Shown one piece after another: positions 22,301 to 38,400 of a stretch of DNA of 64,000 bases. The position numbers and the translations under genes were made by a program. The first letter of the stretch is position 1; every line of letters begins with the position of its first letter. The DNA is from Hormiphora californensis (taxonomy: Eukaryota > Ctenophora > Tentaculata > Cydippida > Pleurobrachiidae). The DNA lies in the NCBI GenBank assembly GCA_020137815.1, contig CM035362.1, positions 3,295,414 through 3,359,413 on the forward strand. Reading direction: 5' to 3'. The notes beneath the pieces are model-generated. The model was not told where the DNA came from and ran no database searches. It saw only the letters and a program-made list of their open reading frames with translations.

Positions 22301-25091
22301 CTTTTGGCTGCGATCAAACTGAAAACGAGGAGTACGGAGGAAACAGTTGAAAAAACGGTAAATATTTGTTCAGTTTGGTTGATTTTGAGGTACGTTATAA
22401 ACGAACCAATCAGATGCATGCACCACAAAATCACCATAATTAACCAAATTGGAGTCCGAAATCTCCAAACCACATTCAAATGTCCAAACTACCCCCCTAT
22501 CCTAGGGTGACCCACCGTCCAGATCTGGTCAGTATAAGAGGGCTATATTCTCTATTGCGAGCTACGAGGAAACTCACCAGTGGTTACTCCTCCGTGCTGA
22601 TGTACACCAACAGCAGGTCTCACTTCTCTTCCTTTAGTAAAATTAACGATCTCACTTCTCTCTCTTTTAAGTAAAAGTAACGATCTCACTTCTCTCTCTT
22701 TAGTAAAAGTAACAATCTCACCTTTGAACCTCATTTCAGTGGTTTGACCTCGGGGAATGCCCATTAGTAGATACGGAAAAGGCAGAGTGTTGCTTTCTCA
22801 ATGGCTGGTTGTTTGTCCTTGGAAATAAGGGAGATTTACTGCGATATTCCCCTTACGTAAAGGTAAAATTAACTTTTTCATTAATCTGCAAATAACGATA
22901 AAGCTGCCTTGTTCGATCATCCTTCCCCCCACCCCACGAGTTTGAACAAAACAAAAATCTGCAAAGTAATTCATTTTTCATCGATCAAAAGGTGAGATTC
23001 CTAAAAAAAGCATCCCTGATCCCTTTTCAGGTTTGGGAGGAATGTCGAAGACTGCCTTATGTTTTAACACGCAGTCACGTGGTTACCAGTACTTCGGATA
23101 TGCTTTTTGTCGTTGGAGGAGATCATGGTTCAGGTTGGTTACCATGGTTCTGTTAGTCAATACCATGGTTACCAGTAAGAGGTTTTGTTAGTCAATACCA
23201 TGGTTACCAGTAAGAGGTTTTGTTAGTCAATACAATGGTTACCATGGTTACCAGAATTGTACTTTCCTCAGGTAGGTCAGTCATGAGATACGACTGTGAA
23301 AGTGACACGTGGCACACGTGTCAGCCCTTGCCGCGATTTTGTGATCGCATCAGTGGAACCTCCATAGCTGATATTCTATACATAGGTAAACTTTTCAACA
23401 CTACTTTAAACAAATTAATTTGAGCACTGATGAGCGGAATGTTACATTCTGTGAAACATATGTTTGCGTAAATCTCCGTGTTTCATTTCTACTATAAAAG
23501 TAGGAGATCGTTACTTTTACTAATGATCATAAAAGAGAGATCGTTACTTTTACTAATAATCATAAAAGAGAGATCGTTACTTTTACTAATGATCACAAAA
23601 GAGAGATCGTTACTTTTACTAATGCTCGCAAAATTGAGAGATCGTTACAATGTTACATGTACTAATGGTCATAAAAGAGATTTATAATAAGAGTAAAAGT
23701 GAGATATTTAAATTAACTAGAGTGATAGCTAAACATCTCAATTTTGCTACAGTGGGTCAGAGTGCGATGGAGGAAGTGATTGTCCAACACTACAACTCTC
23801 TTACCTCTGGTCCCTGGGTTACTCTTGATGAGGACTCAAAAGGGCCCTTTGATGTCCCAATCTCTGCTTGTGCTGACGAGAAAATGATTTATATTCTTGG
23901 TGGGCAGACACCCAATGACACCAAGTAAGTCGTCACTGGCAGACACCAAATGACACCAAGTAAGTCGTCACTGACAGACACCCAATGACACCAAGTAAGT
24001 CGTCACTGGCAGACACCAAATGACACCAAGTAAGTCGTCACTGACAGACACCAAATGACACCAAGTAAGTCGTTACTGAACAATATTTTTTGCCAATGCT
24101 GGGTAGTCACGTATTTTGGGTGTGACCAGGATGATGCAGCGCTGGGAACAAGACACAGCTAGGGGGGCAAGTAGGGGTCATTAGGCTTTTCTTCGCGAAG
24201 TTACCCCAACTACGAATTGGCCGGTTAAGTGGTTATTCCATTACCAAGCCGGGGCTAGGGTTTGTAAAAACAGCGATACTGACGATAGGATCAATAATTT
24301 AAATAGAATCATCATAAAACCCCTTTTAGTCCAGATGACGATGGACCTCTGTGAGTTGAACCCCCCATGTGTAACCGTGTAACGTGATTTTTTATTTCAT
24401 CATCCACCATTTTCCTTCTGGGAATGTTTCTTCAAAAGTTTGCGTAGATTTTGTCGGTGCCACTCTGTTTTCTGTGAAAATCGTCCAATTTGATCTCGAT
24501 CGGTTTCCGGACACTAACTTTGCTTCCGATTAAAATCATTATATCCTAACCACTAACGTAGTAGATCAAATGAAATGGTACACTGTATTCTTGTTTTAAT
24601 CCGTGTCTTACTTTCCCTTTCAGTCCTGATGAAGCATCCATCTTGTTCCGATTCAATCCCAGTTTTGAGAATGCGACCGTTCTCCATCCACCTCCGACTT
24701 GCTGCATAAGTAAGTATAGATTTCCACATTATATGCAGGAAATAATACGATAAAATTCGTCGTAATATTTAAATTGCTTCCCCAGAGATTATATGAGTAG
24801 TGAGTACATATTACTGCGGTTTAATAGTTATGATTTTTAGAACTGCACCCAACAACATGGCTAGTTTCTCGTGTTGCCCCTTTTCCCAACTTAAAACATT
24901 TCTCTCCTATAAACATTTCAGACGGTAAAGTAGTGGCCGCTGGAGACTTGGTTTACGGAGTGGGGGGAATGGAAAAGGGGCAAGTTCTGGACACCATCAA
25001 CGCTTACAGCCCACGATCCGATACGTGGAAGACGTTGTCCTGGAAATACCCGTTCCATACAAAGAGATATGCGGTGTGCAAACACGCTTAA
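19309..25091 (+). CDS. BTB-BACK-kelch protein (KLHL type), 14 exons
   Basis: Probable substrate adaptor of a cullin-3 ubiquitin ligase, by family. Exons: 19309-19325 (tentative, MIKMNE), 19627-19761, 19943-20101, 20188-20330, 20608-20726, 20849-20944, 22283-22357, 22506-22616, 22740-22862, 23031-23133, 23272-23385, 23753-23924, 24624-24709, 24922-25091. All phases match and the sum is 540 residues, normal for the family. BTB is about residues 7-105 (AKLCDVTLRC, HSVVLASQSHYF, GFLYSGSLILD). BACK is about 106-225 (IVPSNIAHFITAYQYL, ESEVHSFLTKWM). Degenerate kelch blades follow (LFVVGGDHGS, YDCESDTWHTCQPLP, IYILGGQT, YGVGGMEKG, YSPRSDTWKTL). The last intact donor (23925) is followed by four more copies of the same donor sequence. 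Confidence 0.9.
21026..22161. mobile_element. TIR element with iterated TTACTCA...GCGGC motif
   Basis: Lies in intron 6 of the kelch-like gene. Ends ATATGGTCGTGTTTCATATT and its inverse, with the inverted block continuing through GATTGGTCGTT. Inside, an 18-19 nt motif (TTACTCATATTGTGCGGC or its complement GCCGCAATTTTTGAGTAA) recurs at about 21337, 21478, 21540, 21626, 21686, 21838, 21979 and 22082, in both orientations. No transposase ORF. Subterminal iterated motifs of this sort are often transposase-binding sites (inference). Confidence 0.8.
22618..22728. repeat. Minisatellite directly after a splice donor
   Basis: Three units of about 37 bp (AACGATCTCACTTCTCTCTC then TTTAGTAAAAGT) start right after the exon 8 donor of the kelch-like gene. 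The same family appears inverted at 23505-23655. Confidence 0.8.
23150..23252. repeat. Intronic tandem repeat with CCATGGTTACC
   Basis: A 35-36 bp unit (TTTTGTTAGTCAATACCATG then GTTACCAGTAAGAGG) occurs about three times in an intron of the kelch-like gene. Confidence 0.8.
23500..23660. repeat. Minisatellite GAGATCGTTACTTTTACTAA
   Basis: Four to five units of about 34-36 bp (GAGAGATCGTTACTTTTACT then AATGATCATAAAA), the inverse of the array at 22618-22728. Related single units occur near 41015-41090 and 53370-53430. Confidence 0.85.
23907..24078 (+). repeat. Five-copy tandem duplication of an exon end and its donor
   Basis: A 35-bp unit (GGCAGACACCCAATGACACC then AAGTAAGTCGTCACT) is repeated five times. 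The first copy is the end of exon 12 of the kelch-like gene with donor GTAAGT at 23925. Each later copy repeats the last coding bases and an identical donor, alternating CCC/CAA and GG/GA variants. Use of a later donor would add 35 nt per copy and shift the frame. Confidence 0.9.
24080..24620 (+). other. Intron of kelch-like gene, no further feature
   Basis: Non-coding apart from the tandem donor copies at its start. Confidence 0.6.
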
Positions 25092-25750
25092 GACAATAAG
25101 AAGTGTGAAACCTAACGGACAGTTACATTATACTAATAGCATTAAATTTGTTTTGTTAAAACTGGGGTGAGGTGTAAGGGGCTCGAGAAAGAAACATATA
25201 GATATGAAAATAATATATATTGAGCAAGAAACCGTGTGTGTAGATAGAAGATGTATGCGTATTTTTGGTTTAATTGAAAGCTTTGTTTGTATCGTCCTAT
25301 TGCCTAGCTAGACTCTGATTCGTGCACCCTACACTTTGTATGTAAATGTAAATGTAATATAATCATTTATATATACCACTTTATAGTGTAAAATAATGGA
25401 GCACGCACCAACAGCCTACGCTTGACATACTCGCTCACTTTCAAAAGTGGTACGGATACAAAACACGAACATTGTAAACGCGAACATACAAAACATGAAC
25501 ATATAACACGAACATTCAAAACACGATCATAACAGTTGCTAGAACATTTAAAATTTTAAAGGAGGGTTAGAACATAACAAAATGTCAATCGGTCTGCCGT
25601 CCCGGACAAGTGGTGGTGGTGGTAGTGACTAGTGTGTATTACAAGTGGCAGGTGTCGTCCCGAACAAGTTACAACTTACTACAGAGGCACGGACGAACAC
25701 ACCTGTAATCTGTATTAATGATTATCTGTATTAACAACTTACAGACTACT

Positions 25751-25907
25751 GTAAAGTCGGATTTTTTGAAGTTGTCACCCCCAAACGACCGCGCATGTCA
25801 AATTTATCAATTTTGACGCGCACACCACACGTTAACATGTGATGTGACGCGCAAAAACATTCCGCGCACGAGAAGGGGGGTGACAACTTCAAAAAATCCG
25901 ACTTTAC
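25751..25907. mobile_element. MITE with AAAGTCGGATTTTTTGAAGT ends
   Basis: Perfect terminal inverted repeats of about 31 bp (GTAAAGTCGGATTTTTTGAA). Intergenic, downstream of the kelch-like gene. The centre is GC-rich with TTGACGCGCACACC. Confidence 0.85.
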
Positions 25908-26530
25908 TGTAATTTTCTCAGGTTGGCACATACTAATCGTCTATTTGCGGGGGTACGTACTACGTGCATAAGGCCATAGCCCATAAGGGGACGACAAAGT
26001 TCTTTTTTCAACTGTTCACCCCCCCCCTTTTATTTCTGAGATAATCCCGGTTCACTGGTCACCCGGTATAGATCAGACGTCATGAAAATAAATTACAATA
26101 AATTACCCACACACCCTCATATACTCATTCTCCCTCTCTCCCGGTATAGATTATCTTTCTAACGCACGGTGCACCCGGGATAAAGTCGTATCTTATCAGG
26201 AGCCGGAGTCCGGAGATTTATCGCAGAAAATTTTTTTTAGAGAAACAGCAATCCGACACCGGGGTCTCAGATAATAAACGCACACCACGATCGGTTTGTT
26301 GAGTACTCAACAACGATCGGTCACAGATCGCAGAAAATCTAAGGGGTGAGAAAAGTTGAAAAATAAAAAAAAGGACTTTGTTAAAAAAATGTCGCGACTT
26401 TGGAGCATTTGCGCGGCTCGACGCGCGCGATGAAAAGACGCGGTATTTGCGCGTACCATTTTGTTAGGATTTGTGCGCGTTTGAAAAATAATAAAGGTTG
26501 AAATTTTCAAAAACAGATGAGGCCCCTTAC

Positions 26531-26666
26531 CTCGGAAATGTTCAAGTCATGCACAATCAAGTCACGCCCACCAATCACAGCCCAGAACGCGCGGAGTGCT
26601 TTGCGCGTTCTGAGCTGTGATTGGTGGGCGTGACTTGATTGTGCATGACTTGAACATTTCCGAGGG
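26531..26666. mobile_element. Foldback element, 136 bp
   Basis: Arms of about 60 bp (CTCGGAAATGTTCAAGTCAT and inverse), nearly perfect, with a centre CGCGCGGAGTGCTTTGCGCG. Confidence 0.85.
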
Positions 26667-26732
26667 GCCATGAGAAACTTTATTATGGCCAGCGTTAAAA
26701 TCTGGGTGTTTTGGGAGTGCTGACAAACGGTT

Positions 26733-26788
26733 TTTTAGGGTTAGGGCTAAAGTAGGGTTAGGGTTAGGGTTGGGGTTGGGGTTAGGCC
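26733..26788. repeat. Interstitial telomere-like TTAGGG tract
   Basis: Several TTAGGG units and variants (TTAGGGTTAGGGCTAAAGTA, then GGGTTAGGGTTAGGGTTGGG). TTAGGG is the usual metazoan telomere unit. The tract is internal to the contig. Confidence 0.8.
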
Positions 26789-26789
26789 T

Positions 26790-27590
26790 TGACATTCCCT
26801 ACCATATAAACTTTGAATCAGCCAAAACGGTTGAGTGGTTTGGCGGTTAGAGCCATTTTAGTGAATCAACTTTTTTGGCGGCGCGCACCTGTAAACAGGC
26901 CTCCAAACACCCAGATCGTAACGGCGCCCGTTCCTTATGATGTTTCAAAGTTGAAAGTGACAAACGAGTTCCATGATAGATCGGCATTGTTTCAGGTTTA
27001 TTGTTTAACCACTCATTTGTTGATTCAATCGTGTTCGACCCTTTCTCACCACGGTGCACCGCGGGTTTGACAAAACAAACCAATCATTGATCTGCCAAAC
27101 CCTCACAGAAAGATAGGCAGTGTGAGTTACACCAATTTTTCTCACAAAGCAATCGCCAATCGTGGATGTGTGATCTGATATATTATATTGTTTCTTGAAA
27201 TGTTTTGAAATTTAATTAGTTGCACTGTTGGAGGTGCAACTGAGGCTGAAATAGATTGATTAAGGATTGAGACAAGTCAAGACTAGAAGGTAGTATGAAA
27301 GTTTGAAACTTGAAACAGTTTCAAACTTTTCAACACTACTTTAAACAAATTAATTTGATTTGATAATGACGTTAAACGTCGAAATGAATCTCCGAGTCGT
27401 CTACAGTCCTAAATAAACACTATTTCATTGTATCAAAACTATGCGACTCAAAAACAGCCGATTGGTCAACTTATTGATTCAACCCTGTCAAGTTTCTAGA
27501 TGAAATTGAGACGATATGTGCTGATTATCATGGGATTACACACGACACCGAGCCACCTAATTAGGGGTTGTGAGCCGATACCAACTTAGA
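26790..27590. other. Non-coding interval
   Basis: No gene supported. A 32-bp block at 27327-27358 (CAACACTACTTTAAACAAAT) repeats one at 23396-23422 in the kelch-like gene. Confidence 0.45.
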
Positions 27591-27599
27591 CTCAGCATA

Positions 27600-28075
27600 G
27601 AACAATTTTCATGTTTCTACAGTCATAACACAACTAAAACATAGAGCTATGGAAAAAATCATGGTATCAAAATGAACTTTAGACGATTCCAATGAAGCTC
27701 TTGTAAATTTCAAATCATTTTACCCATTTGTTGATGACACGTGATCCCCTCAAAAATGCTGGTTGAATTTCGTCTTTAGACAGTCATAACACACTCTAAA
27801 CATTGAGCTAGGACAAAAACCCGGGTACCAAAATGACCGCCAGACAATTCCCTATAACTCTTATGAGGGATGCAATGTGATCCGAGCAACTTTGCATTTG
27901 TGAATTTTTCAAAACGTGAACCCCGGTCGGATTTCATGAACATGTACTTTTGACTTTACGACGATATATCTGACGATTGGTAAAACTTGGAACGTCAATC
28001 TTGCCACCAAAATGTTTGCCAGACAATTCTCTAGAACACTGGTTTTTGTTAGAACCATTTTGACCAATTTTTCGA
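27600..28075. repeat. Degenerate tandem repeat, about 170-bp unit
   Basis: Three diverged units begin near 27620, 27780 and 27955. Each contains ACAGTCATAACACA or a relative, a GGTA/CCACCAAAATG block, a GACAATTC block and a weakly conserved TTTTGACC end. Confidence 0.6.
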
Positions 28076-28136
28076 TGAGTTTTGGTTAGTTTAATGGAGC
28101 CCGGTCATGACCCAAAATCACAGGTGATGCAAAGAC

Positions 28137-28221
28137 AGCTGTCAGAGCATTGGCCTGACCCTATTCTCATTTCTCTCACGCGGAGCGCGCGAGAACTGTG
28201 GTCAGAGCATTGGCCTGACAG
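28137..28221. mobile_element. Tiny element with TGTCAGAGCATTGGCCTGAC ends
   Basis: An 85-bp unit bounded by two copies of the quasi-palindrome TCAGAGCATTGGCCTGA, with a CTCACGCGGAGCGCGCGAG centre. An inverted copy is at 45613-45690. Single copies of the 21-mer are at 7686, 45426 and 49764. Confidence 0.7.
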
Positions 28222-28377
28222 AAAGACAGTGGGACACCCTGTATATAGAGTACAAAGCTTGTATACGAACAAAGTTAATTATTTATCTTGCACATATATA
28301 AACACAGCGCTTGAAATGCATGTAAATAAGTTGTACAACTAACAATTAACAACAATTTTACCAGTTTTAGCGAGGAT

Positions 28378-33864
<5,487 letters not shown>

Positions 33865-33870
33865 TGAGAG

Positions 33871-33872
<2 letters not shown>

Positions 33873-33957
<85 letters not shown>
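33873..33957. repeat. (GA)n microsatellite in 3' UTR
   Basis: GA tract starting 9 nt after the tetraspanin stop codon. Confidence 0.9.
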
Positions 33958-33960
<3 letters not shown>

Positions 33961-34040
33961 ATTGATCCCTGGTGATGACTTTACTCAAAGTTAATGTGAA
34001 TCAATATTGAATGTGAATGTGAATTAATATGAATTTGATG

Positions 34041-34055
34041 TTTATTTGAAATAAA
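34041..34055. promoter_or_regulatory. Palindromic poly(A) signal between convergent genes
   Basis: TTTATTTGAAATAAA gives AATAAA on both strands. It lies 177 nt past the tetraspanin stop and 615 nt past the GPCR stop, so it could serve both, though the second distance is long. Confidence 0.4.
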
Positions 34056-34669
34056 CTATCGCTAATGCTGTAATTAAATGTACATATATTTATTAAATTG
34101 ATTAAATTGATATTTGGAAATAAGTACATACATTTACGTTGCATTTTGTAAAATCAGCTTCTTTTTACTATTTTGAACTCCTGCAACACAGTTGCCATGG
34201 TAAAAAAGTATCACAGTCAATTTCCAGTCTTTCATTGACATACCACTAATGGGTAATTGGCAGGCTACTGCACTTTCCCTAATCTTGTCAGCGCTCATGA
34301 TACCACCTCACAGCATGTCATTTAGTGCTGCGACTTCCGGGAGGGACAGTGTAGCTGTAGCATGTGTCAAGTCTTTGAGATCATAGTCCTTTAGTTTTAT
34401 TACTTTTGGATCTCACTCTATATAATTGACACATTATTTCACACACGAATCCATATAGTAATCTTATGCTGCTCACAGCATTCTCAAATATAGCTGGTCA
34501 CTCAGCCTCAAATTACCGACTCAACCTCAAATTGCCGACTCAACCTCAAATATTGCCTACTCAACCTCAAATTGCCGACTCAACCTCATAAAAAGACAAA
34601 TTAATAAGTCCTCTCTTTTTACCCCCACCTGATCCCAACTTGCCATCTCCTCCCTCGGTCACCATGATA

Positions 34670-35422
34670 CTATTCCTTAGGACATGCCGAGATATCGGAT
34701 CTGAGTAACGGATCGGTAACCCCCGAGTTCCATTGGTTGCTATGACGACCGTACTGGAACTCCGCAGTTGTTGCTTGGTGGGTATCCGCATTGATCTGGA
34801 GTGTGGTTCCTGAGTGTGTCATTTGACACAGTGTTACCAGCACATATAGTTAGAATCAAACACATTCACAAGCAGAGATATTGATCGGGATAATCAGCTA
34901 ACATGTAGAGATAATTAGTTGATTAAGTAACTAATTAACGATTAATTAACACGCAAAGTTACACATTTCTCACCTCCGCCAGTTCTATGTTTGGGGCCAT
35001 CCGTAGTTTTCCGTCGAGTGTTGCACCTTGATGAAAAACTTCATTATCAATAAATTATATATGGATAATTTAATGTGTAATGTAATTAATTAATTAATTA
35101 CCTTCACTAAGAGTTGTCTGAGAGATACCCACGTGACTCCCTCTCGAACTAGTCAGTGGAACGCTAGCTGTTCGAGATACCTGGCGCTGTGATAGGATCG
35201 TTGTGCAGTGTTAATATATTAATTGGTTAATTAATTAACTAATTAGCTAATCAACTACATAATTAATTAATATGCGTACCATGAAGTTGTTGGGGGTATA
35301 TCCAAAGAGGCTGAGAGCGGCCATTCTGAATTCTTTGTTGAGTAGAAAATACACCAAAGGGTTGATTGCCGCGTTACTTAGCATTAGAAAGGTGAACGCT
35401 TGGACTTCTTTGTACTGGATCT

Positions 35423-35462
<40 letters not shown>

Positions 35463-38400
35463 GAGAAAGGGAGAGAGAGAGAGAGAAAAGAGAAGAAAAA
35501 GAAGGACGGAGAGAGAGAGAGATAGACATAGAGAAGGGAGAAGAAGAAGGGCTTTCTATCTCGCTCGTCTGCCCTACTCAGCTCTCCGTCCCCTAAACAT
35601 CCTCTCTCTCTCTCTCCGTCTTCTCTCTCTACTCGCTCCTCTCTCTCTCTCCCTTCTCCTCTTCGTCTCGCTCTCTCTTCTCTCGCTTTCTCTCTCCTCG
35701 CTCGTCTCCTCTATCACTCCTCTCTCTCGCTCTCTCTCTGCTGCTCTCTCTCTCCTTGCGCTGCTATCTCTCGCTCTCTCTCTCTCTCGTCTCTCTCTCG
35801 CTCTCCTCTCTTCCTCTCTCTCTCCTCTCTCGCTCTCTCTCTCTCTCCTCTCTCCGCTCTCTCTCTCTCTTCTCTCTCTTCGCTCATCTCTCTCTCGCTC
35901 TCTCTAGGCTCTCTCTGCTCTCCTCTCCTCGTCGATCTCTTCTCGCTCTCTCTCTCTCCTCTCGCGTCCCTTCTTCTCTGCTCTTCATCTGTCATCAGCA
36001 TCTGTCTTCTCTCCCTAGCGCCTCTGCTCTGCTCTCTTGTCGCTCTCCTTCTCCCTCTCTCTCCTCTCCCTCTCTTTCTCGATCGTCAGAGAAAGAGAGG
36101 CATTAGAAAGGTGAAGGCTTGGACTTCTTTGTACTGAATCTGCAGGGGATTTCAAATAGAGTTAGATCCCGATTTACCGGGATATACTCGGGGGAAAGGG
36201 TTTTGTAGGGTGAATATCTGGGTGCCCGATAAATTGGAGTTCCGGGATTTCGGGGTTCCGGTAAATCGAGGTCCTGCACTTACCTTGACGCGGTACTTGA
36301 AGGCAGCTAGAGTGGATATGGACAACATGGGTGTGTAGGAGATCAGAATAGTGGTGCCAATTACAATTAGTAAAGTTCCAGCTTGCTTTCGAAGTTTCCT
36401 CGCTGCCGCCTCCTCTTCCGACTGCGAAGGGTAGATAATTCAAAGCAGGGGGTTTAGATGCATCTAGATGTCATCAAACTAGGCGGGCCTGACCCCGACT
36501 CGCAAGAGCACTCAGATCAAGGCTGCCGGACAGATTTCACAATTTTAATTGTCTAATGTCTAGGTAGTTACCATGTATGATCGAGTCCTAATAACGGGCT
36601 GTTTCTTCGTTCCACAAAGAGCCTCTTTAACGTGATCAAAACTGTACCACAACACCTGCAGAGTGAGATCGTAAATCGTAATTACTTTTTTATACAACGA
36701 AATAATAATGCTGTATGTATTTAGGAAACAACACATGTTTCATGGAATCCCTGATGACGGGAAACCAATCATCAATTAATTTTTATAAACTAGTAAGGTC
36801 GTTAAATTTAGTGGAGCTACTTTTAGTGGGTGATTGTGAGACTTGTACATTGTAAGTAACAATTACCTTTTTGTAAAAAGGAGGCTGGTCAATAGTGGTG
36901 GTAAGCTGGGGGTTCCAGCTTGTGTGTTTCTTCAGCTTATCAAATGTACTTGTACCATCACAAAATGTACTGGGTGTGTACTCTGTACTTGGCGTGGACC
37001 TAATTTGAGAAGGAGACATAAACTATGTACCGAATTAATATGTCTGGCGGCGCTGCATGTACCCATTTAACATTTGTGTAGTGCGCTCAGATCTGGTCAG
37101 AGTATGGCCAGACAGCTGAATTCAAAGATGATGGCCTGTGTCAAACGACATTTTTGGTAATTTAGTAACCATGGTTACCAATAGTTACCTTGTCCCTGGG
37201 CTCTCAGCAGCAGTTCCTTTTTGTACCGTGTTCATGGAACAGCTCTGGTCCAGTGCCTCTGTTATACAGGTCGTGTCCTGGTCACACCCTGCGTCGCCTG
37301 AAGGAAAACAGAATACAGGAACCGACCGAATCAGGAAATACTGGTCCCTGATTGGCTGATAACCAGTCACGTGACCTAAATAATGAGTTCTGATTGGTTG
37401 TTTACTTGTGTCGGTCGGTTCCTGACAGAATACATATTGATCCGATTTGATTTTATAAGAGCGGTTACCATGAGCGTGAACCCTTTTTGGAATCAGCTAC
37501 GCACAAAGGCCAGGTTTGTTTTGCCTAGCTAGACACCCTTTCATAGTCTCTCCCACTAATTGATCAGTTAATTACTAATTAACTGATCAATTAGTGGCAA
37601 TTAATATTTTACTAATTATACCTCCGCTCCACATGCCCACAGAGCTGATCCTATCCAGTTGTCGTCGAGTGTACCCTTTAGTTGTCACAAAGATAACTGC
37701 AGAGAAGGGTATATACAAGTTAGGGGGGTGTAGGTTTGCCTTGTTCGACCCTCCCTCCCCGCGCCCCGCAACAAACAACAAACAAAACAAGTGTAGGTAT
37801 CCACATCAGGGGTTACAAAATACTTTAGGGCCGCCAATTATACATCCGGAGATAATACCGATAGAAAACTCACCAACGTAGCTTGTTAGAATAATAACAA
37901 GGGGCAGGGGAAGAAAGCCAAGGAAGAATACCAGGAAGTAAGTTAGCCGTGTTTTTGGGGTTATAGCACACCTAAAACAGAAAATAGAATTGGTGAAATA
38001 TATCGATACAATTGCAGCCCCTAAAGGTCCCCCCAAACTACTATGTCCCTTGCTGCGCGCGACCGGATTTTAGACGGCCATAGCTCCACCCCCTGATAAG
38101 ATAGAGACTTGAAATTTGTTTTGTGAGGAGATCATGTCGAGTTCTTCCTACAAAACAAATTTCAAGTCTCTATCTCATCAGGGAGTGGAGTTATGACCGT
38201 GGGAAATTTTACAAAACCCGAGTGAGGGACATAGTAGTTTGGGGTGTACTTTAGCAAGGGATCATTTCATTCTATGAAACACCTAGCTGTAAATTATTCC
38301 CTCGCGTATTTAATACTCAGTACTATCTAACTACTTATATTACCATGGGTGTGCGGGTGAGTAGCTGTAGTATCCGATAGAACCAATATGAAGGAGAGGT

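Noticed and set aside
23907-24078. CRISPR-like array (regular 35-bp units)
   Set aside because: Units are contiguous with no spacers, the genome is eukaryotic, and the unit is an exon-intron border.
35272-36106. ORFs up to 211 codons, Leu/Ser or Arg/Glu-rich
   Set aside because: They lie in CT/GA low-complexity sequence of a GPCR intron; only the first 48 codons overlap exon 11, on the wrong strand.
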